Positions 50,761 through 62,396 of a stretch of 64,000 bases of DNA are shown here, one piece after another; positions within the stretch are counted from its first letter, which is position 1, and every line of letters starts with the position of its first letter. Location of the stretch: positions 1-64,000 of the forward strand of contig LGRX02034662.1 of NCBI GenBank assembly GCA_001247695.2. Reading direction: 5' to 3'. Under the pieces are notes generated by a model. That model was not told where the DNA came from, did no database searches, and saw nothing but the letters and a program-made list of their open reading frames with translations. Both the position numbers and the translations under genes were made by a program. The DNA is from Cymbomonas tetramitiformis (Eukaryota; Chlorophyta; Pyramimonadophyceae; Pyramimonadales; Pyramimonadaceae).

Positions 50761-51218
50761 TGGCATACCCTGAACATATATGGTCATGCACATTCATATC
50801 AATGTCAAAGTTGTCTAAATCATGCAGATTTGAGCCGATTTGCGTTTCAAAATTGGCTATAAAAAGCATTATTGTCGGTTCAAATTGTTATGAATATGAT
50901 AAGAGTGTATGTGTATCCCATACAAATCTGCCATGGAGTGATGCATGCATGCTCACTATGCACACATACCCTAGGTTGTATCATGTCTAGAGTTCGTCTA
51001 ACCCTTTTTGGTGAGCACACGTGCATGCGAAACCAAAAGGACCGCGGGTGGTTTGTTACGATATCGTAACGGCTACCGGCTAAGAGGTTAAAAAAGAAAG
51101 TGTAGGGCACACCGCCAATGGTTATCTGCATGATGGATTTGATGACACCATACCTGCAATATGCATGCAGCATATCCTCAAAGCGCCGCAGACGTGCCGG
51201 ACTTATGCTGCAAACGTA

Positions 51219-51572
51219 TCATAAGAAAGTGGACGCAGGTAGATAGTTGTCGTGGTCGCACCTGTCAACCCACTCTGGACGTTCATTGGCATCACGTGTC
51301 TCTGCTGGAAATAGAGCACGGATGAACGACAGCGATGCGCGTTTCCCCATATCCCCAATAGTAGCGCGAAAGACTTTGCCTCCGATGGTCGCCTTGGCAA
51401 AAGCGCGACACTTGCGGACGATGGGGCCCATCATGAGCATCTGCTCAAAATCCGTTTACTGTCGACCAAGCCATCCTGTAGGGTCCACCCATGCACTGAA
51501 GCGGATCTCGGGCACAGGAACCCATGTTAAACGGCGACCGGCTGCTGACTTCGTGCGCGCCGAGTTCTCCAT
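51219..51572 (-). pseudogene. Unrecognised coding relic with one in-frame stop
   Basis: From an ATG at 51572 the minus strand reads MENSARTKSAAGRRLTWVPV ... WVDPTGWLGRQ, then a TAA at 51456-51458, then continues in the same frame with TDFEQMLMMGPIVRKCRAF, FRATIGDMGKRASLSFIRAL and DRCDHDNYLPAS to 51219. The composition is protein-like on both sides of the stop, so one point mutation seems to split the ORF. No family is recognised; a transposon-derived protein is possible. Confidence 0.35.
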
Positions 51573-52024
51573 GCGAATTCGCCATATTGTCAGTATATGT
51601 TCAACACCTCGAAGACATGTTGCAACACTGCTGCAATACCGTTGCAAGATAGTACAGCGTGTAAGCAACCTTTCGCTACCTCGGGGTAGTTCGAGTACTC
51701 GGGAGCGAGGCCGTAAGGATGTCCGTAAGGGTGCGTCATCACGTGCTGAGCTCCCGCCTTTTGCAGGATTTGGATGCCCGGGCTTCGCCTTGGAAGTCGG
51801 CACCGCAAGCCCTTGTGCGAGGGCGGCGGCTCGTGCCGAAGGCCCAAACGTGGGCTGCCGCTGCTCATCGCTTGGTGGGGATGTCCCACGGCGAGGCCGC
51901 TTAGTGCCAAGAACGATGAGGTCGCCGCGAACCATACTGTGCGTAAGTGCCATTCCATACACCACTCAGTTACCGGAAACGTGCTGTTTGCAGCTATCTG
52001 TAGCACATTTGTAGCTTGCCCGCA

Positions 52025-52520
52025 ACATACCGCAACATGCTGCAACATGCTGCAACATGCTGCACACTTTTCCTTAACGAAAAAACAAAAAATCGAGCAG
52101 ATATGACCCCCTCACAAAAAACCAACACCGTGTATGCTGCAAAGTTTTGCTCCTAAGGCCATATGCCAAGCCTCACAAGATTTGAGAACCAAAAGTTTTG
52201 TACCTTTTTGGGGGCTCATGGCAGGGGTCATTGCAGCAGCATACTGCAGCATGCCAGTAGCGCTGATGAAATGCGTGTAGCGCTGATGCAGCTAAAATTA
52301 TATTTGCAGCACACTAGGGGTCACCGAAATCGAAAAAAATGTTTAAAATGGAAAAACTGGTAAATTTCAACCACGCTGCATCCACGCTGCAGGGATTTGC
52401 AGCACTCTGGGTATATGCGCTAACATCGTGTATCAATTAACGTGACCCCTACCTACCACCCTAAAAGATCTGCAGCACTCGTCAACATACTGCATGACCT
52501 TGTGCAACACGTCAAGTGCT
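52025..52520. repeat. TGCAGC / GCAACATGCT repeats
   Basis: GCAACATGCT repeats in tandem at 52030-52065. Degenerate TGCAGCA words follow to 52520. Same vocabulary as 10690-11225. Confidence 0.65.
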
Positions 52521-52770
52521 GCAACATTACTGCAGGCATGGTGCACTTTTCCATAAAGTTTTCATTTTTCGATATTTGGCAAAAAAAGAAAAAAAATCAG
52601 AGAACAGCTGCACCGCTCGATGGCGAATCGAACTGGGCGAAATATGCCTGACGAAGGGGTGCCAAAAAAACGTACAAGCACGAAATTAGACGGGGTTAGT
52701 TTCACCGTGATCGCGTAAAACGTTTTTCCACCTGTGGATCAAAGGCGTGAAAAATCTGGGTCATTCAAAT

Positions 52771-54843
52771 CAAGGTACGGCTTACGCGGAGGCGATTTGA
52801 GACAAAAGTGTCAGAGCTCAAAATCGCGAGATACAGGCGATTAAAGTTTAGGTTGTGGCTTAGGGCAGAATTGGGGTTGTGACGAATCCACGCGACACAA
52901 CCATCCTATGGCCAAATCCAATATCTCATGATCCCCTATCGCGACAGTGCCCTGAGACGACCCAAACTCGAGCATGGACACATGTTACAGTCCGATCAAA
53001 AGAATTGCGACGGCTGAAATTGGTCCAGAAAACAGCGAATATTAAATATGAGCTATCTGAAGCAAAATATTCCTACCGTATCCATCTTCCATCCCTACTA
53101 TTGGCGAGTAGAGGTCTGAAATATCAGACGTCCGACATGTCTGTCGATGTGGCGCAATAAACTGCCGTTTTTTACTATTAGTCTAATGCTCTATAATTTG
53201 ATCCATCTTGACCGTAAACAAAAATTATTATAATGTTTGATTCAATCCTGTGTACAGTAATAAAGCGATCGCGGGTGGCGTACGCTGCATTTGGTATGGA
53301 ATGGCATTTATACAAAGCTTTTGGGTCAAGTAAGATTGCGAGAGTGAGAAACGCTAACCTTCTTAACCTGGACAGCGCCCCGTAAGTTACTCTCCAGCGG
53401 CTGCTGTTTTCGGTATACTCGCGTATACCAAACACAGCATAACTTTGCATATGAGTTCTAATACGTGTTAGAAACAACATATTTTTTGCGCGAGCAAGAT
53501 CCGTGCAGTAATCAGGATGCTGAACGGTTCTTGTGAGGGTAGGGGGGGGTAATGGGCGTGGGTCGAGCCAGCCATCTCGACTCACGCCCAGCAGAGACGC
53601 ATACAGCACTGCACAACATGTCACATATATCACATACGCATATGCAACATATTTTGAGCAGCTCACAGTGCGCCGTTACCTCTAGCGGAAACGCGGATGG
53701 CAACCGCGTCCACATTTCCGCAAGGATTTATTCCATCCGCGCTCTCGCCTGCAAGCGAGTATGCGCATGGGATGAGGGGAGCGTTAGCAAAAATAGTATT
53801 TCGTATGCGTTATCTTTCCGGAATAAATTGCACAGAGTGAACAGTCAGCCACACATTTCGCAGTGGGCTGACGCATTCATTTGGGTAAAGCGGGCAGAAT
53901 TTCAGGATTTTGAAACCTCCAAAGATGCGATATACGTTATCATCCTAGGCGAAACGGGTACCAACCCACTCAGTATGATTATGTGATAATATTTAATAGC
54001 AATAGGATACTTAGATTAATACATAATCTTAGAGATCTTTACTTCACTGGGCGGGGCACACTGCGGGGGGGGGAAGCGTTCCGGCTTACTTCAAATTGCA
54101 TATTTAACAAATAACAATTAAGCAAGGAGATTGTTCAAAACGACAGTCCATTGCAACCAGCAGAGGTCAGACAGACACAGAGGTCATGGTCAGACGCAAG
54201 CACGCAACGCGAAAAGCCACCGACATGTGACTGTGAAACGCAAGATTAAACAAAGATATTATACAAAATTTATTGAACGGTTCAGATGGAGTGATTTAAG
54301 TCCTAGAATTACGGGGCTGTGGGGCATGCGTGGGGTCTGCCACGTCATAACTTTAGGATGGGACGCAATTTTCGTGACCAAGATCTTCACGGCATCTTTA
54401 TATTTTTTATTCCCTGCATCGCGGCCAGATTATTGGTTTAAAATTATGCAACAGTTTTTCATTGGATCAGATGAGTGACAAGGCAGTTTTTCTCGACAGA
54501 GGTCGCGAAAGCCTATGGGGTCACTTCACGCGTACTCGTACTCCAGACCAGTGCAGAGTAAATCTACGGTCGTGACGATTTTACCGATAGACGATTTCGC
54601 GATCTCGCAATTCTCTCGCGACTCGCGTTTTCAGTTCGAGGTTTCAAGTTACAATTATTGTTACAGGTTGAGACTTATATAGGCGGTAACGATTAAAACC
54701 CCCACGCTTACAGCACCCCCAAAAAAATTCGGGTGAAAAAATCCTTGAACACACGTATTATTTTGACATGTTCGCACCGGAATATCAAAAAAAAAAAATC
54801 TCACACTTTTGTCTCAAACCGCCTCCGCGTTAGCCATACCTTG
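52771..54843. mobile_element. Possible 2.1-kb element bounded by 45-bp inverted repeats
   Basis: 52771-52815 and 54799-54843 are inverted copies sharing GCGGAGGCG, TTTGAGACAAAAGTGT and CAAGGTAYGGCTWACG. The enclosed small plus-strand ORFs (52879-53160, 53552-53986 and 54131-54478) have no recognisable domain and may be chance. No target-site duplication was found, so the call rests on the inverted repeats. Confidence 0.4.
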
Positions 54844-55256
54844 AAATCGACAAGGGTCACGAAATGACCTTCTCCTGTGACACAGTAGTCATGCACGAAA
54901 TCATCGACATGCGATGTATGACATGCCACGGACCAAGTTGTCGCGGAAATTCAAATCGATCTGTCCAGGGATCGCACGACGACACTGTGACATGATTCGG
55001 CCATCGCATGGTGTTGGTCAGCGGGTCAGTGCAGACGAACTTGTCGTTGTGAGCTACACCTCAGCTCACCGTTGCGTTGCACACCTGTGGACACACACTC
55101 GACAGTTGGGGCTGCATATGCAGAGGGGCTTGTTTTTCGAGTTCTGACTATGGCTTATCTACGAATTGTTTGCAGGTACGTGCGCGTGTGTTCAGATAAA
55201 AACTTACTTTCACAGTTGAAGCCTTAATGTGATCGGCGCGTTGTCTTGGGGCGAAC

Positions 55257-55830
55257 GATGGGCTGAAAATGCACGAGGAGGAGAAGTACATTTTCAGCCC
55301 ATCGAACGCCTCGAGACTTTTAGGCTATTCGCCATCGTCTATGATAGTTTAATTTTCTAAGGTGCTTTGACCGTCTAATGCGTTTCTCCGCTTTACTAAC
55401 CCTTAGTATTTGGGCTTTGTTTTTCAGATGGGCCGAAAACTCATAAGGAAGAGAAGTAATTTTTCAGCCCATCGAGACCTCGAGACTTATTCGCTATCGT
55501 TTATGGGACGATATTTTAGTTTTAAGAGAGTGTTTTAATACTTATTTGAATCTGCGATGTACTAACCGTCGGTTATTTGGCTTTTTGTTGTTTAGATGGG
55601 CTGAAAACGCGCAAGGATGCGAACGAATTTTCCGAAGCTCTTCCAAAGGTACCCCTCGCGACTTTCCGTTTATTCGCTATCGTTTACAAGTTGATAATTC
55701 AGTTTTGGAAAAGTAGTTTGGTAGTTAATTTTCTTTCTTCCCCTCGCTAACCGTTGGTTATTTGGCTTTATTTTTCAGATCGGATGAAAACGCCCAAGGG
55801 GGGAAAGTGATCTTCCATCCCATGTAACTT
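55257..55830. repeat. Tandem repeat of 168-184 bp with hairpins, four units
   Basis: Units start at 55257, 55427, 55595 and 55779 with GATGGGCTGAAAA or a variant. In unit 1, GATGGGCTGAAAATG (55257-55271) is perfectly inverted at 55289-55303. Units 2-4 are preceded by TTTTTCAG- or TTTAG-type sequence like 3' splice sites. Each unit also holds TATTCGCTATCGTTTA and ACCGTYGGTTATTTGGCTTT. No ORF spans the units. Confidence 0.8.
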
Positions 55831-56089
55831 CGTCTTCTATAGGTTGTAGGTTGATAGTTACTCTAGTTTAGTTTTGCTGAAGTCAACGCGTGTAGATGCC
55901 TATAGTTAGCAAAGGCGATTTAACTTAGTAGCGAATAGTAAATTTGTGAATGATATCATTGTATATAGCTTAATGCATTTTAACACTTTACTAGAACTTG
56001 CACAGTTTCCCCCACCACATTCATGTTTGCAACACACGCATCATAGTTCATTCAAATTTGACATATTTTTGCAACATCTTCTCATGCCT

Positions 56090-56566
56090 GCAGCTTATAT
56101 GAATCTTGCTTGCAATATATGTGCAGCATGCCAGTAGCATATACAATATATACATGCAACATATTTGCAGCTTGATATGCAGCATGCCTGTAACTTATAA
56201 TATACACATGCAACACTTCTGCAGCGTACACTAATACTTTTGCAGCTCACCATAATATTCATGCAGCATATATGCAATTGTCCGCAGCATACATGTAATA
56301 TACTGCAGCATGTCCACAGCGCATGTGCACACACATGCAGCGGTTGTAATACTTTTGCAGCTCACCATAATATGCATGCAGCATATATCCAATTGTCTGC
56401 AGCATACGTGTAATATACTGCAGCATGTCCACAGCGCATGCGCACACACATACAACGGTTGTAATACTTTTGCAGCTCACCGTTATATTCATGCAGCATA
56501 TATGCAATTGTCTGCAGCATACTTGTAATATACTGCAGCATGTCAACAGCGCATGCACACACACCT
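56090..56566. repeat. 115-bp tandem repeat in a TGCAGCATAT field
   Basis: TAATACTTTTGCAGCTCACC occurs at 56232, 56347 and 56462, so the period is exactly 115 bp. Units contain ATACTGCAGCATGTCCACAG and GCGCATGYGCACACACA. The preceding 56090-56230 has looser TGCAGCATGCC words. Confidence 0.85.
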
Positions 56567-56853
56567 CAGGGTGCATTTCTTCTTTTTGTCTTTACGGCCC
56601 GCAACCGCGAATAAATCCACTGGCCCGCTTTCGGTCAATGCGGCAAATCTCGAAAATTGCCCGCAAAAATCAATTGCGCGAAATTTAATTTTAACTATGG
56701 CGATACTGCAAAAATCGCACAATTTTGCATAAATTTTGCTGTTTTCATGGTAAACATCACGGCCCACACCCATCTATTTCATAGGCCCGCATTCGGACCG
56801 GAGTGGCGAGCTACGGCCCCGGGCCGGCCCGCCACGGTAAGCAATATACCCTG
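56567..56853. mobile_element. hAT-like MITE, copy 2
   Basis: Ends CAGGGTGCATTTC and ATATACCCTG form short inverted CAGGGT repeats typical of hAT elements. The flanks ACACACCT (56559-56566) and ACACACAT (56854-56861) are an imperfect 8-bp duplication, the hAT length. It is 287 bp and non-coding. An inverted, older copy is at 9414-9665. Confidence 0.7.
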
Positions 56854-56865
56854 ACACACATGCAG

Positions 56866-57165
56866 CGGATGTATCTCATTGATGCCATGCCTGCAAGGCA
56901 TGTGCAGCTCGTATGTTGAACACCTGCTGCACGCATGCTGCACAGGTTCAGCACCACATTCCTGCAGCATGTCTGCAACACGGGAGGGGTCACTGAAGCG
57001 TGTCTGCAGCACGCCTGTAGCGGTGTGCTGCAGACGTATACGTGCTGCAGACATGCTACATAAATGCTGCAGCTTGTCTTGCAGCACATTGTTGTACGTG
57101 TGTGGTACTCCGGTGGTACGTTTGCAGCACGTGTGCAGCGGTGTGCTGCAGTGTGCTAGAAACGT
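56866..57165. repeat. CTGCAG / TGCAGCA field
   Basis: Words such as GTGCTGCAGACGTA, TGCAGCACG and CATGCTGCACA recur irregularly. The segment GTGTGCTGCAGTGTGCTAGAAACGTAGG recalls 10680-10710 in inverse sense, so the flank of the two hAT MITEs may itself be shared. Confidence 0.6.
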
Positions 57166-57744
57166 AGGGAATGTCGGATAGTATCCACAGACAACTAGAT
57201 TGAATATGTTGGTGTTGACAAAGCAAAACCATACACCAGTCACCACCACCTGATTGGTGCACATCCAAAGATCTAAGGCACCACTCAGGTGGGCACACTT
57301 AAACAGGGTGAGCCAGAGCTCTTCCAAAATGATGAGTACGTTTAGCTAGCACAGCCTCGTCCACTCGGCTACAACTCATGTCTTATACTTTAAGGGCGCG
57401 CCTCCCATATCTCTGATGAATATAGTATTTTCAGGTAAGCATCAATCACGCTCTGCCACCTATACAAATCCTAATCAGGGGATTAGCTCATTAATTGGCC
57501 TCTAGCTTATCTAGTTGCCTCTTGCCCTTTTCCTTCCAGGGACCAATTCTGCTACGTCATCAATGTCAACTTTGCCAGATTGGCCTTTCGACTTATATAC
57601 GGTTTTCACACCCGGACTCGAGGACAACTGGAGTCAGCCCCAGATTTCTGTCCATGGATTGGCTGGTCATCATTCTGAACAGGCACCAGTGATGTGCCCT
57701 TTGGCACCCAAGTTGGTTCATCATTCGTTCTCATCCATGCTCAA

Positions 57745-58385
57745 TTATATGCCCTGTCTCTTCTTCTCACGAGCCTCAGCTTCCGGATCGTCAACTACCG
57801 GATCATCGATTTCGCTGACGTCATCCTCAGAGTCATAATCGACTGGGCTGTCATACTCCCATTCAGGGCTTGCCTCATCAGTGTTATTCTTGATGCCAGC
57901 AAAACCAGTGTCGTCGGTCAGCGGCATCTGTATATGACAGATTCTCATTACTTCAGGCTACAGCTCCTTCATCAGAATGGTCACTGGTCGTAGGCGTCGC
58001 TTTCTTCGGACGACCAGTGCAGGGAATTCCGCGATAATCATCTATCCCCATTTTGGCAGTATAGGCGCCACTGACAGGAAGGGAGAATGGCGCTACTGGC
58101 TCTTTCGCTCTGGTGGCGTCTTCCAGAAACCATCCACCACCTCTCTTACGCTCCCAGCGGCGTAGCACTCCAGACGTCATGACAATAATATGGTGCCAGG
58201 GTGCTTCAGACTTACTGGCAGTATCTCCAGCAAACGCAGTCAATCGTGGATCTGGGGTTCCCTTCCGTACCCTGCTCCATTTAGCTGCTCCACAGGGTAT
58301 AGAAGTACAACCTGCCAGTTGAACGGCTGCGATGTACTTATGACCCCTGGCACACTCCGTGCATATTCTACATAGATTTCACATA
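57745..58385 (-). pseudogene. Coding relic of unknown family
   Basis: One minus-strand frame from about 58385 to 57953 reads CTECARGHKYIAAVQLAGC, KWSRVRKGTPDPRLTAFAG, APWHHIIVMTSGVLRRW and APFSLPVSGAYTAKMGIDDY. A second frame to 57745 is acidic (EWEYDSPVDYDSEDDVSEID) and ends KKRQGI. The YTAKMGIDDY phrase is faintly like the Y..MGGVD motif of piggyBac transposases, but this is weak. A frameshift or intron would lie near 57950. Confidence 0.3.
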
Positions 58386-58389
58386 GATT

Positions 58390-59815
58390 CCACGCTATGT
58401 ATTGTGTCATGTTTTCTTACGTGACAATTAACCATTTTGGACTTTTCCTATTGTCCACCCTGTAAGAATGGGCGGTCCGGCATGCATTCTAATGCTCGAT
58501 TTTCTGGATTTGAAGGTCAAGCATATGTCCCACAACAAGTTTTCGGTGTTTTTTATGATTCGAAGGTCAAGCATATGCTGTGAAAACGTTCCGTGAAATT
58601 CCCAACTAATGCATTCTGCATGCATTCTTCATGTTTTAGTGGCGGCATATTCACGATATTGAAAAGTAAAAAAACAAAAAAAAAACATATTCTGCATACA
58701 ATTTCGCACATGATGTTGTCATGTTGGTAGCAGCAGTGTAACGAAACACAGTGGATCGTTCATGAGAGAAGCACCATGCAAGTTACTAAGTCAATAAGGC
58801 CCGACGATTGTGCTAAAAGGAAGTGCTCTTGTTTTAGAGCACTACAAAATTTCAAAGCATCTTCGTCGTCACGATCCTGATAGTAGGTCGACGGCAGGGT
58901 TTGAACGTAGATGAGAGTCACAACACATACATTTACGACAACGAAGAATCTGAATTGAACCTGACAAGACACATGCTTTTCAATCTCACGCAGATACCCA
59001 CACAAATAAAGGAAAAAGGACGGTCAACGGCTCATCACTAGTGGCCTGCCGACCTTACGGCACGAGCAAATCCCTTTGCACATTTCCACAGCCGATCGAA
59101 CACACAAGGATGCACAAAAGCACTTGCACCGCATCGCAGTGTTAATGTAAAGGAAGAGGGCTAGGCTCCCTTAACCGAAGGCCACGCAACCCACAAAATG
59201 CATGCTGAAAATATCCCCATTGATTGGGCTTGGTCCTGCAGGTGACAGAGAGATCTAAGATACTGCGACATAGGACACGATACTAAGTAGTTACCCATGC
59301 AAATCAAGGAACATCGGAGAAATGTTGCCGCGGGTGGCGGAACAACGAACCAAAATAATCTTCGACAAACAAATACCTGTGTGAGTGTCACAAGCAGGAT
59401 TACCGTGGATGGTCCCAGCTTCAAGCTTTTCCCAGCTTCAAGCAAAAAAGCTGACAGATTTGAATTGAAAGAAATCAATGCAAACCAAGCACAGAAGAAG
59501 CCAGTTCCATTGCTCCATCACACCAGTCAGCCAGCTGGGAGTGATAATGCGGCTGCTTGTGTACAGACTTACATAATCTGCCAGAATGAATCCTAAGATA
59601 TTCAGGTACGACTGAACGGGCTCCGCTCATTCAGTACTAAACTGGTATATTATCACAACAGTCAAGATCTCAATATAGTGGCTTCAGTAATTTCCAAAGC
59701 GTCGAGTTACCAGCCAAAAAAGTATTAAAACAGCGTGTGATAGCCTGCTTCCCTTTCAAGCTATTACACCTCTCCCTATGGTAGGCCCACACTTTACGCC
59801 TGTAAATCTGTACGG
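58390..59815. other. No gene seen
   Basis: 58386-58620 holds two copies of GAAGGTCAAGCATATG (58512 and 58562). The remainder shows only short ORFs without recognisable domains. Confidence 0.45.
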
Positions 59816-60238
59816 TCAAGCTTTACACGTTCCTGCTATACCGTCCACCTGGGCCAGAGCACCTCGCATGGTAAGCGAGCTTGTCTTTGTATCTAGATGG
59901 CACCACAGGATCGCTTGAGTACAGTTTCGGTCCAGATGAGCTGCAGCACAGACAACCCCAACAAACAACCTCAGCTGGGCCACTGGAACTGCGACTGGTC
60001 TTGTGCAACAGAAAATGCAAGTGAGAGGTTTCCGTTGGGAGGCGCCTGCAGCACGAGGCACACTCGAGTCCTCGGCGCACCTGAAGCGCGCGTTGCTGTG
60101 GGAGTCATAAATGCGTGTGTGCACGCCGGCAAGCCGCATCTTCTCCGCGGAGTGCTTCAGCGCGCGATTGGTTTCGGCGGGAAGGTCGGCGTGCCGCCGC
60201 ACCGACAGCACTTTCTTTTGCTCCAGACTGCGCAGCAC
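59816..60238 (-). CDS. Hypothetical ORF, possible exon
   Basis: 140 codons in a locally GC-rich stretch. The first half is protein-like and basic (LEQKKVLSVRRHADLPAET, ALKHSAEKMRLAGVHTR). The second half is less convincing. No family is recognised, and the overlapping plus-strand ORF at 59897-60340 cannot be excluded. Confidence 0.25.
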   Translation of the reverse strand: MLRSLEQKKVLSVRRHADLPAETNRALKHSAEKMRLAGVHTRIYDSHSNARFRCAEDSSVPRAAGASQRKPLTCIFCCTRPVAVPVAQLRLFVGVVCAAAHLDRNCTQAILWCHLDTKTSSLTMRGALAQVDGIAGTCKA

Positions 60239-60882
60239 ACCACCAAATCCAAATCTTCTTCAGTGTTGTCCGGATTTGGCCCCAACTTCAGCCCGCATGA
60301 AATTCAACCTAGGGTCGGGCAGTCCTGTAAGACTTTGTAAGCTAACCAACAGTCGCTGGATCGATGACAGCTGATAACTGAATGAGCTGGAAGCCCAGTT
60401 GATCGCCAGAGTAACATTTTTTTCGAGTCGGAACAAACGGGGTTGTGGTGATTCCAAGTTATCGTCTATGACATTCAGTTTCAAAATTCAAGGGCACACA
60501 AGATAAAAACCCGGAACCGGCTTTTCGACGCATCAATCTTTCTCAAGCGGCCAAACGCATAAGTCGCCGCCACAAAGTGTCTTGACGCAGGCAACACCCC
60601 GGCCCCATCAAAGAAGCAGGAAATAGCCACGGCGCATCGAGTCTATCCTCTCTGCCCGAGTGCAAGCACTAGATAACCTGCACCCTCAGCCGTCGTCGCT
60701 ACCAGAGGGTAAATACGAAAGCTGAGATTCCCAACTTCCTCAGAGTGCACCAGGACTGCCGGTTTGCCAAAACGGGCTTTCAAGTAAGCAACACCCTGAG
60801 AGTCCGTCGTCACTGTCAGAATGAAAAAGATTGTCGAGGGAATAGTGAACGTGAATAGTTACAGCATGTAATAAAGTGCACT

Positions 60883-61710
60883 TTATCGAAGTGACGCCAA
60901 TCTGCTTCTCCGAAGGAACTTCAGAGCAAGCTTGGAATAACTTAGTTTCAGCCAAGCGTTGCTGTTTTTATCGAAGATGCAATTCAGTGAGACTCCCGAC
61001 CAAAAGATAAGCGAGCAAGCCATACGAGAGGAGTCACGCGACCAGAAATAAATAGGGGCATGTCTCTCAATCAGCAGCCTCTGCCAGAGGTCGCAATATT
61101 CGAATAATTTACGGAGGTGGTCACACCTGTAATTGACAAAGGGTTCTGGAATATATGTGAGCTGCGCCTTTGCTCTTCTGCCAGGGCTCAACTGTTCGGA
61201 TCTTCTGCTAGGGCTCAGCTGTTCGGACAAGCTGGGAGTGGAAAATTTCGCCGTCAGCACGTATTTCAAGATAAGCCCGGGAGGCCAAGAAAGATAGATG
61301 ACGTTCAAGCTATCTTGGAATTCTTCTAATGTGTGAGGAGGTGCTGGGGAAGGACGATACCTTATGGTTGCGCTGAATTCTTTTGGGGAAACGGGTTGTG
61401 TGACGATGGGCATGCTTTTTCGCAACTCTGGCAGGAAACTAAAACCATTCATTTTCGCGAGTGCCAGCTCGCTCTCAGTGTTCGTCGTATTCGCAAAATC
61501 TACCACGGATATAGCCTGCGGAGGCACCGACTTCATTCTCCGTTTTGGGCGGTGTTTCTGAGGCGTCCACTGGTTACTATTTGTGGAACGTAGCCTCTCC
61601 TCATCACTGAGTGGCGAGATTGCATAAACATGTGCAGAGACAGGGCCTGTACTCTGACTTGGACTCCTTTGTAATTTCGGAACGCCGGGGAAGTCTTCTA
61701 GCCCGTGCAT
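60883..61710 (-). CDS. Hypothetical protein, largest ORF outside the mobile elements
   Basis: 275 codons from an ATG at 61710 (MHGLEDFPGVPKLQRSP). It is Ser/Pro/Arg-rich with a short basic tract (QKHRPKRRMK), a tandem SEQLSPSRR / SEQLSPGRR duplication, and a more ordered C-terminal half (FVNYRCDHLRKLFEYCDLWQ). No domain is recognised. The last 60 residues look less protein-like, so a splice site near 61080 is possible. It is the best candidate for a host gene here. Confidence 0.4.
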   Translation of the reverse strand: MHGLEDFPGVPKLQRSPSQSTGPVSAHVYAISPLSDEERLRSTNSNQWTPQKHRPKRRMKSVPPQAISVVDFANTTNTESELALAKMNGFSFLPELRKSMPIVTQPVSPKEFSATIRYRPSPAPPHTLEEFQDSLNVIYLSWPPGLILKYVLTAKFSTPSLSEQLSPSRRSEQLSPGRRAKAQLTYIPEPFVNYRCDHLRKLFEYCDLWQRLLIERHAPIYFWSRDSSRMACSLIFWSGVSLNCIFDKNSNAWLKLSYSKLALKFLRRSRLASLR

Positions 61711-62359
61711 CTTGCCTGTCTATACTGCTTCGTTACTGCTTCGTTGATTTGGTCTGTTCAGCAGCTCGACGGGTGGATTGTGTGCCAGCTGTTCAACTGG
61801 TGTGCTGTGGAAAGTAAGCCACGGCGTGTGCCTCCGCTCACGGCCAAAACACGGAAAACGTTGTCACTCCGACTCACACACGTGAAAAGGACCTAATAAA
61901 ACTCTTGCCAACCGTTTCGCAGGAATAAACGCTTGTTGTTTTTTCAGCTTGCATTATTTCCATAAAATATGTGGAACACTGATACCATGCACCGTCACTT
62001 GTAGACGGTCTATGAGTACATTATACATCACACGAGTAATCTCTTGTCACGAAGTGTATGTTTACAACGAGCGCGCGCGCGTGTGTTTCTAACAACATAT
62101 ATCGCTCTCCCCCTATATATATGTGTATGATATGCGTACTAAGTATCTCCCTTGCCTGACTTCAAAACGAAGCTCCCGATGAAGGAGAACAGGAACAATC
62201 CAAACGAAAGCTAAAGCCTAATTAATCTAAAATCAGTCACAACATTCCGAGTTTCCGACTTCGACTTCTCTTGCCGAACTTGATCTTCCATCTTCTTCTT
62301 GTAAGACATGGGGATTAAGGAATGCGTACAGGGGGGAATGCGAAGCGTTCCTGGGGGGA

Positions 62360-62388
62360 ATGACAGCGGGCCGTAGGCCCGCTGTCAT
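62360..62388. other. Perfect 13-bp hairpin
   Basis: ATGACAGCGGGCC and GGCCCGCTGTCAT flank a GTA loop. It is next to the polypurine run. It may be a transposon end or RNA structure; no evidence decides. Confidence 0.75.
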
Positions 62389-62396
62389 AAAATCGC

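Larger units (their letters stand above)
28951..51087. mobile_element. Possible large TTAA-flanked element, interrupted by LTR element 2
   Basis: TTAA followed by CCTCTTAGCCGGTA occurs at 28947-28964. Its exact complement followed by TTAA occurs at 51074-51091. TTAA duplications with short TIRs are the mark of piggyBac-type elements. Without LTR element 2 and its duplication the span would be about 7.7 kb and would include the palindrome fields and the CACTA-like gene. Two unrelated single ends or two separate copies are just as possible. Confidence 0.25.

Noticed and set aside
51247..52014. Plus-strand ORF of 255 codons
   Set aside because: Arg/Ser-rich, no domain, and overlaps a more protein-like minus-strand relic at 51219-51572.
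56259..56576. Minus-strand Cys-rich ORFs at 56.2-56.6 kb
   Set aside because: Translations of the 115-bp TGCAGC tandem repeat.
57953..58385. piggyBac transposase
   Set aside because: Only one faint motif resemblance and no catalytic aspartates placed; kept as an unknown relic.
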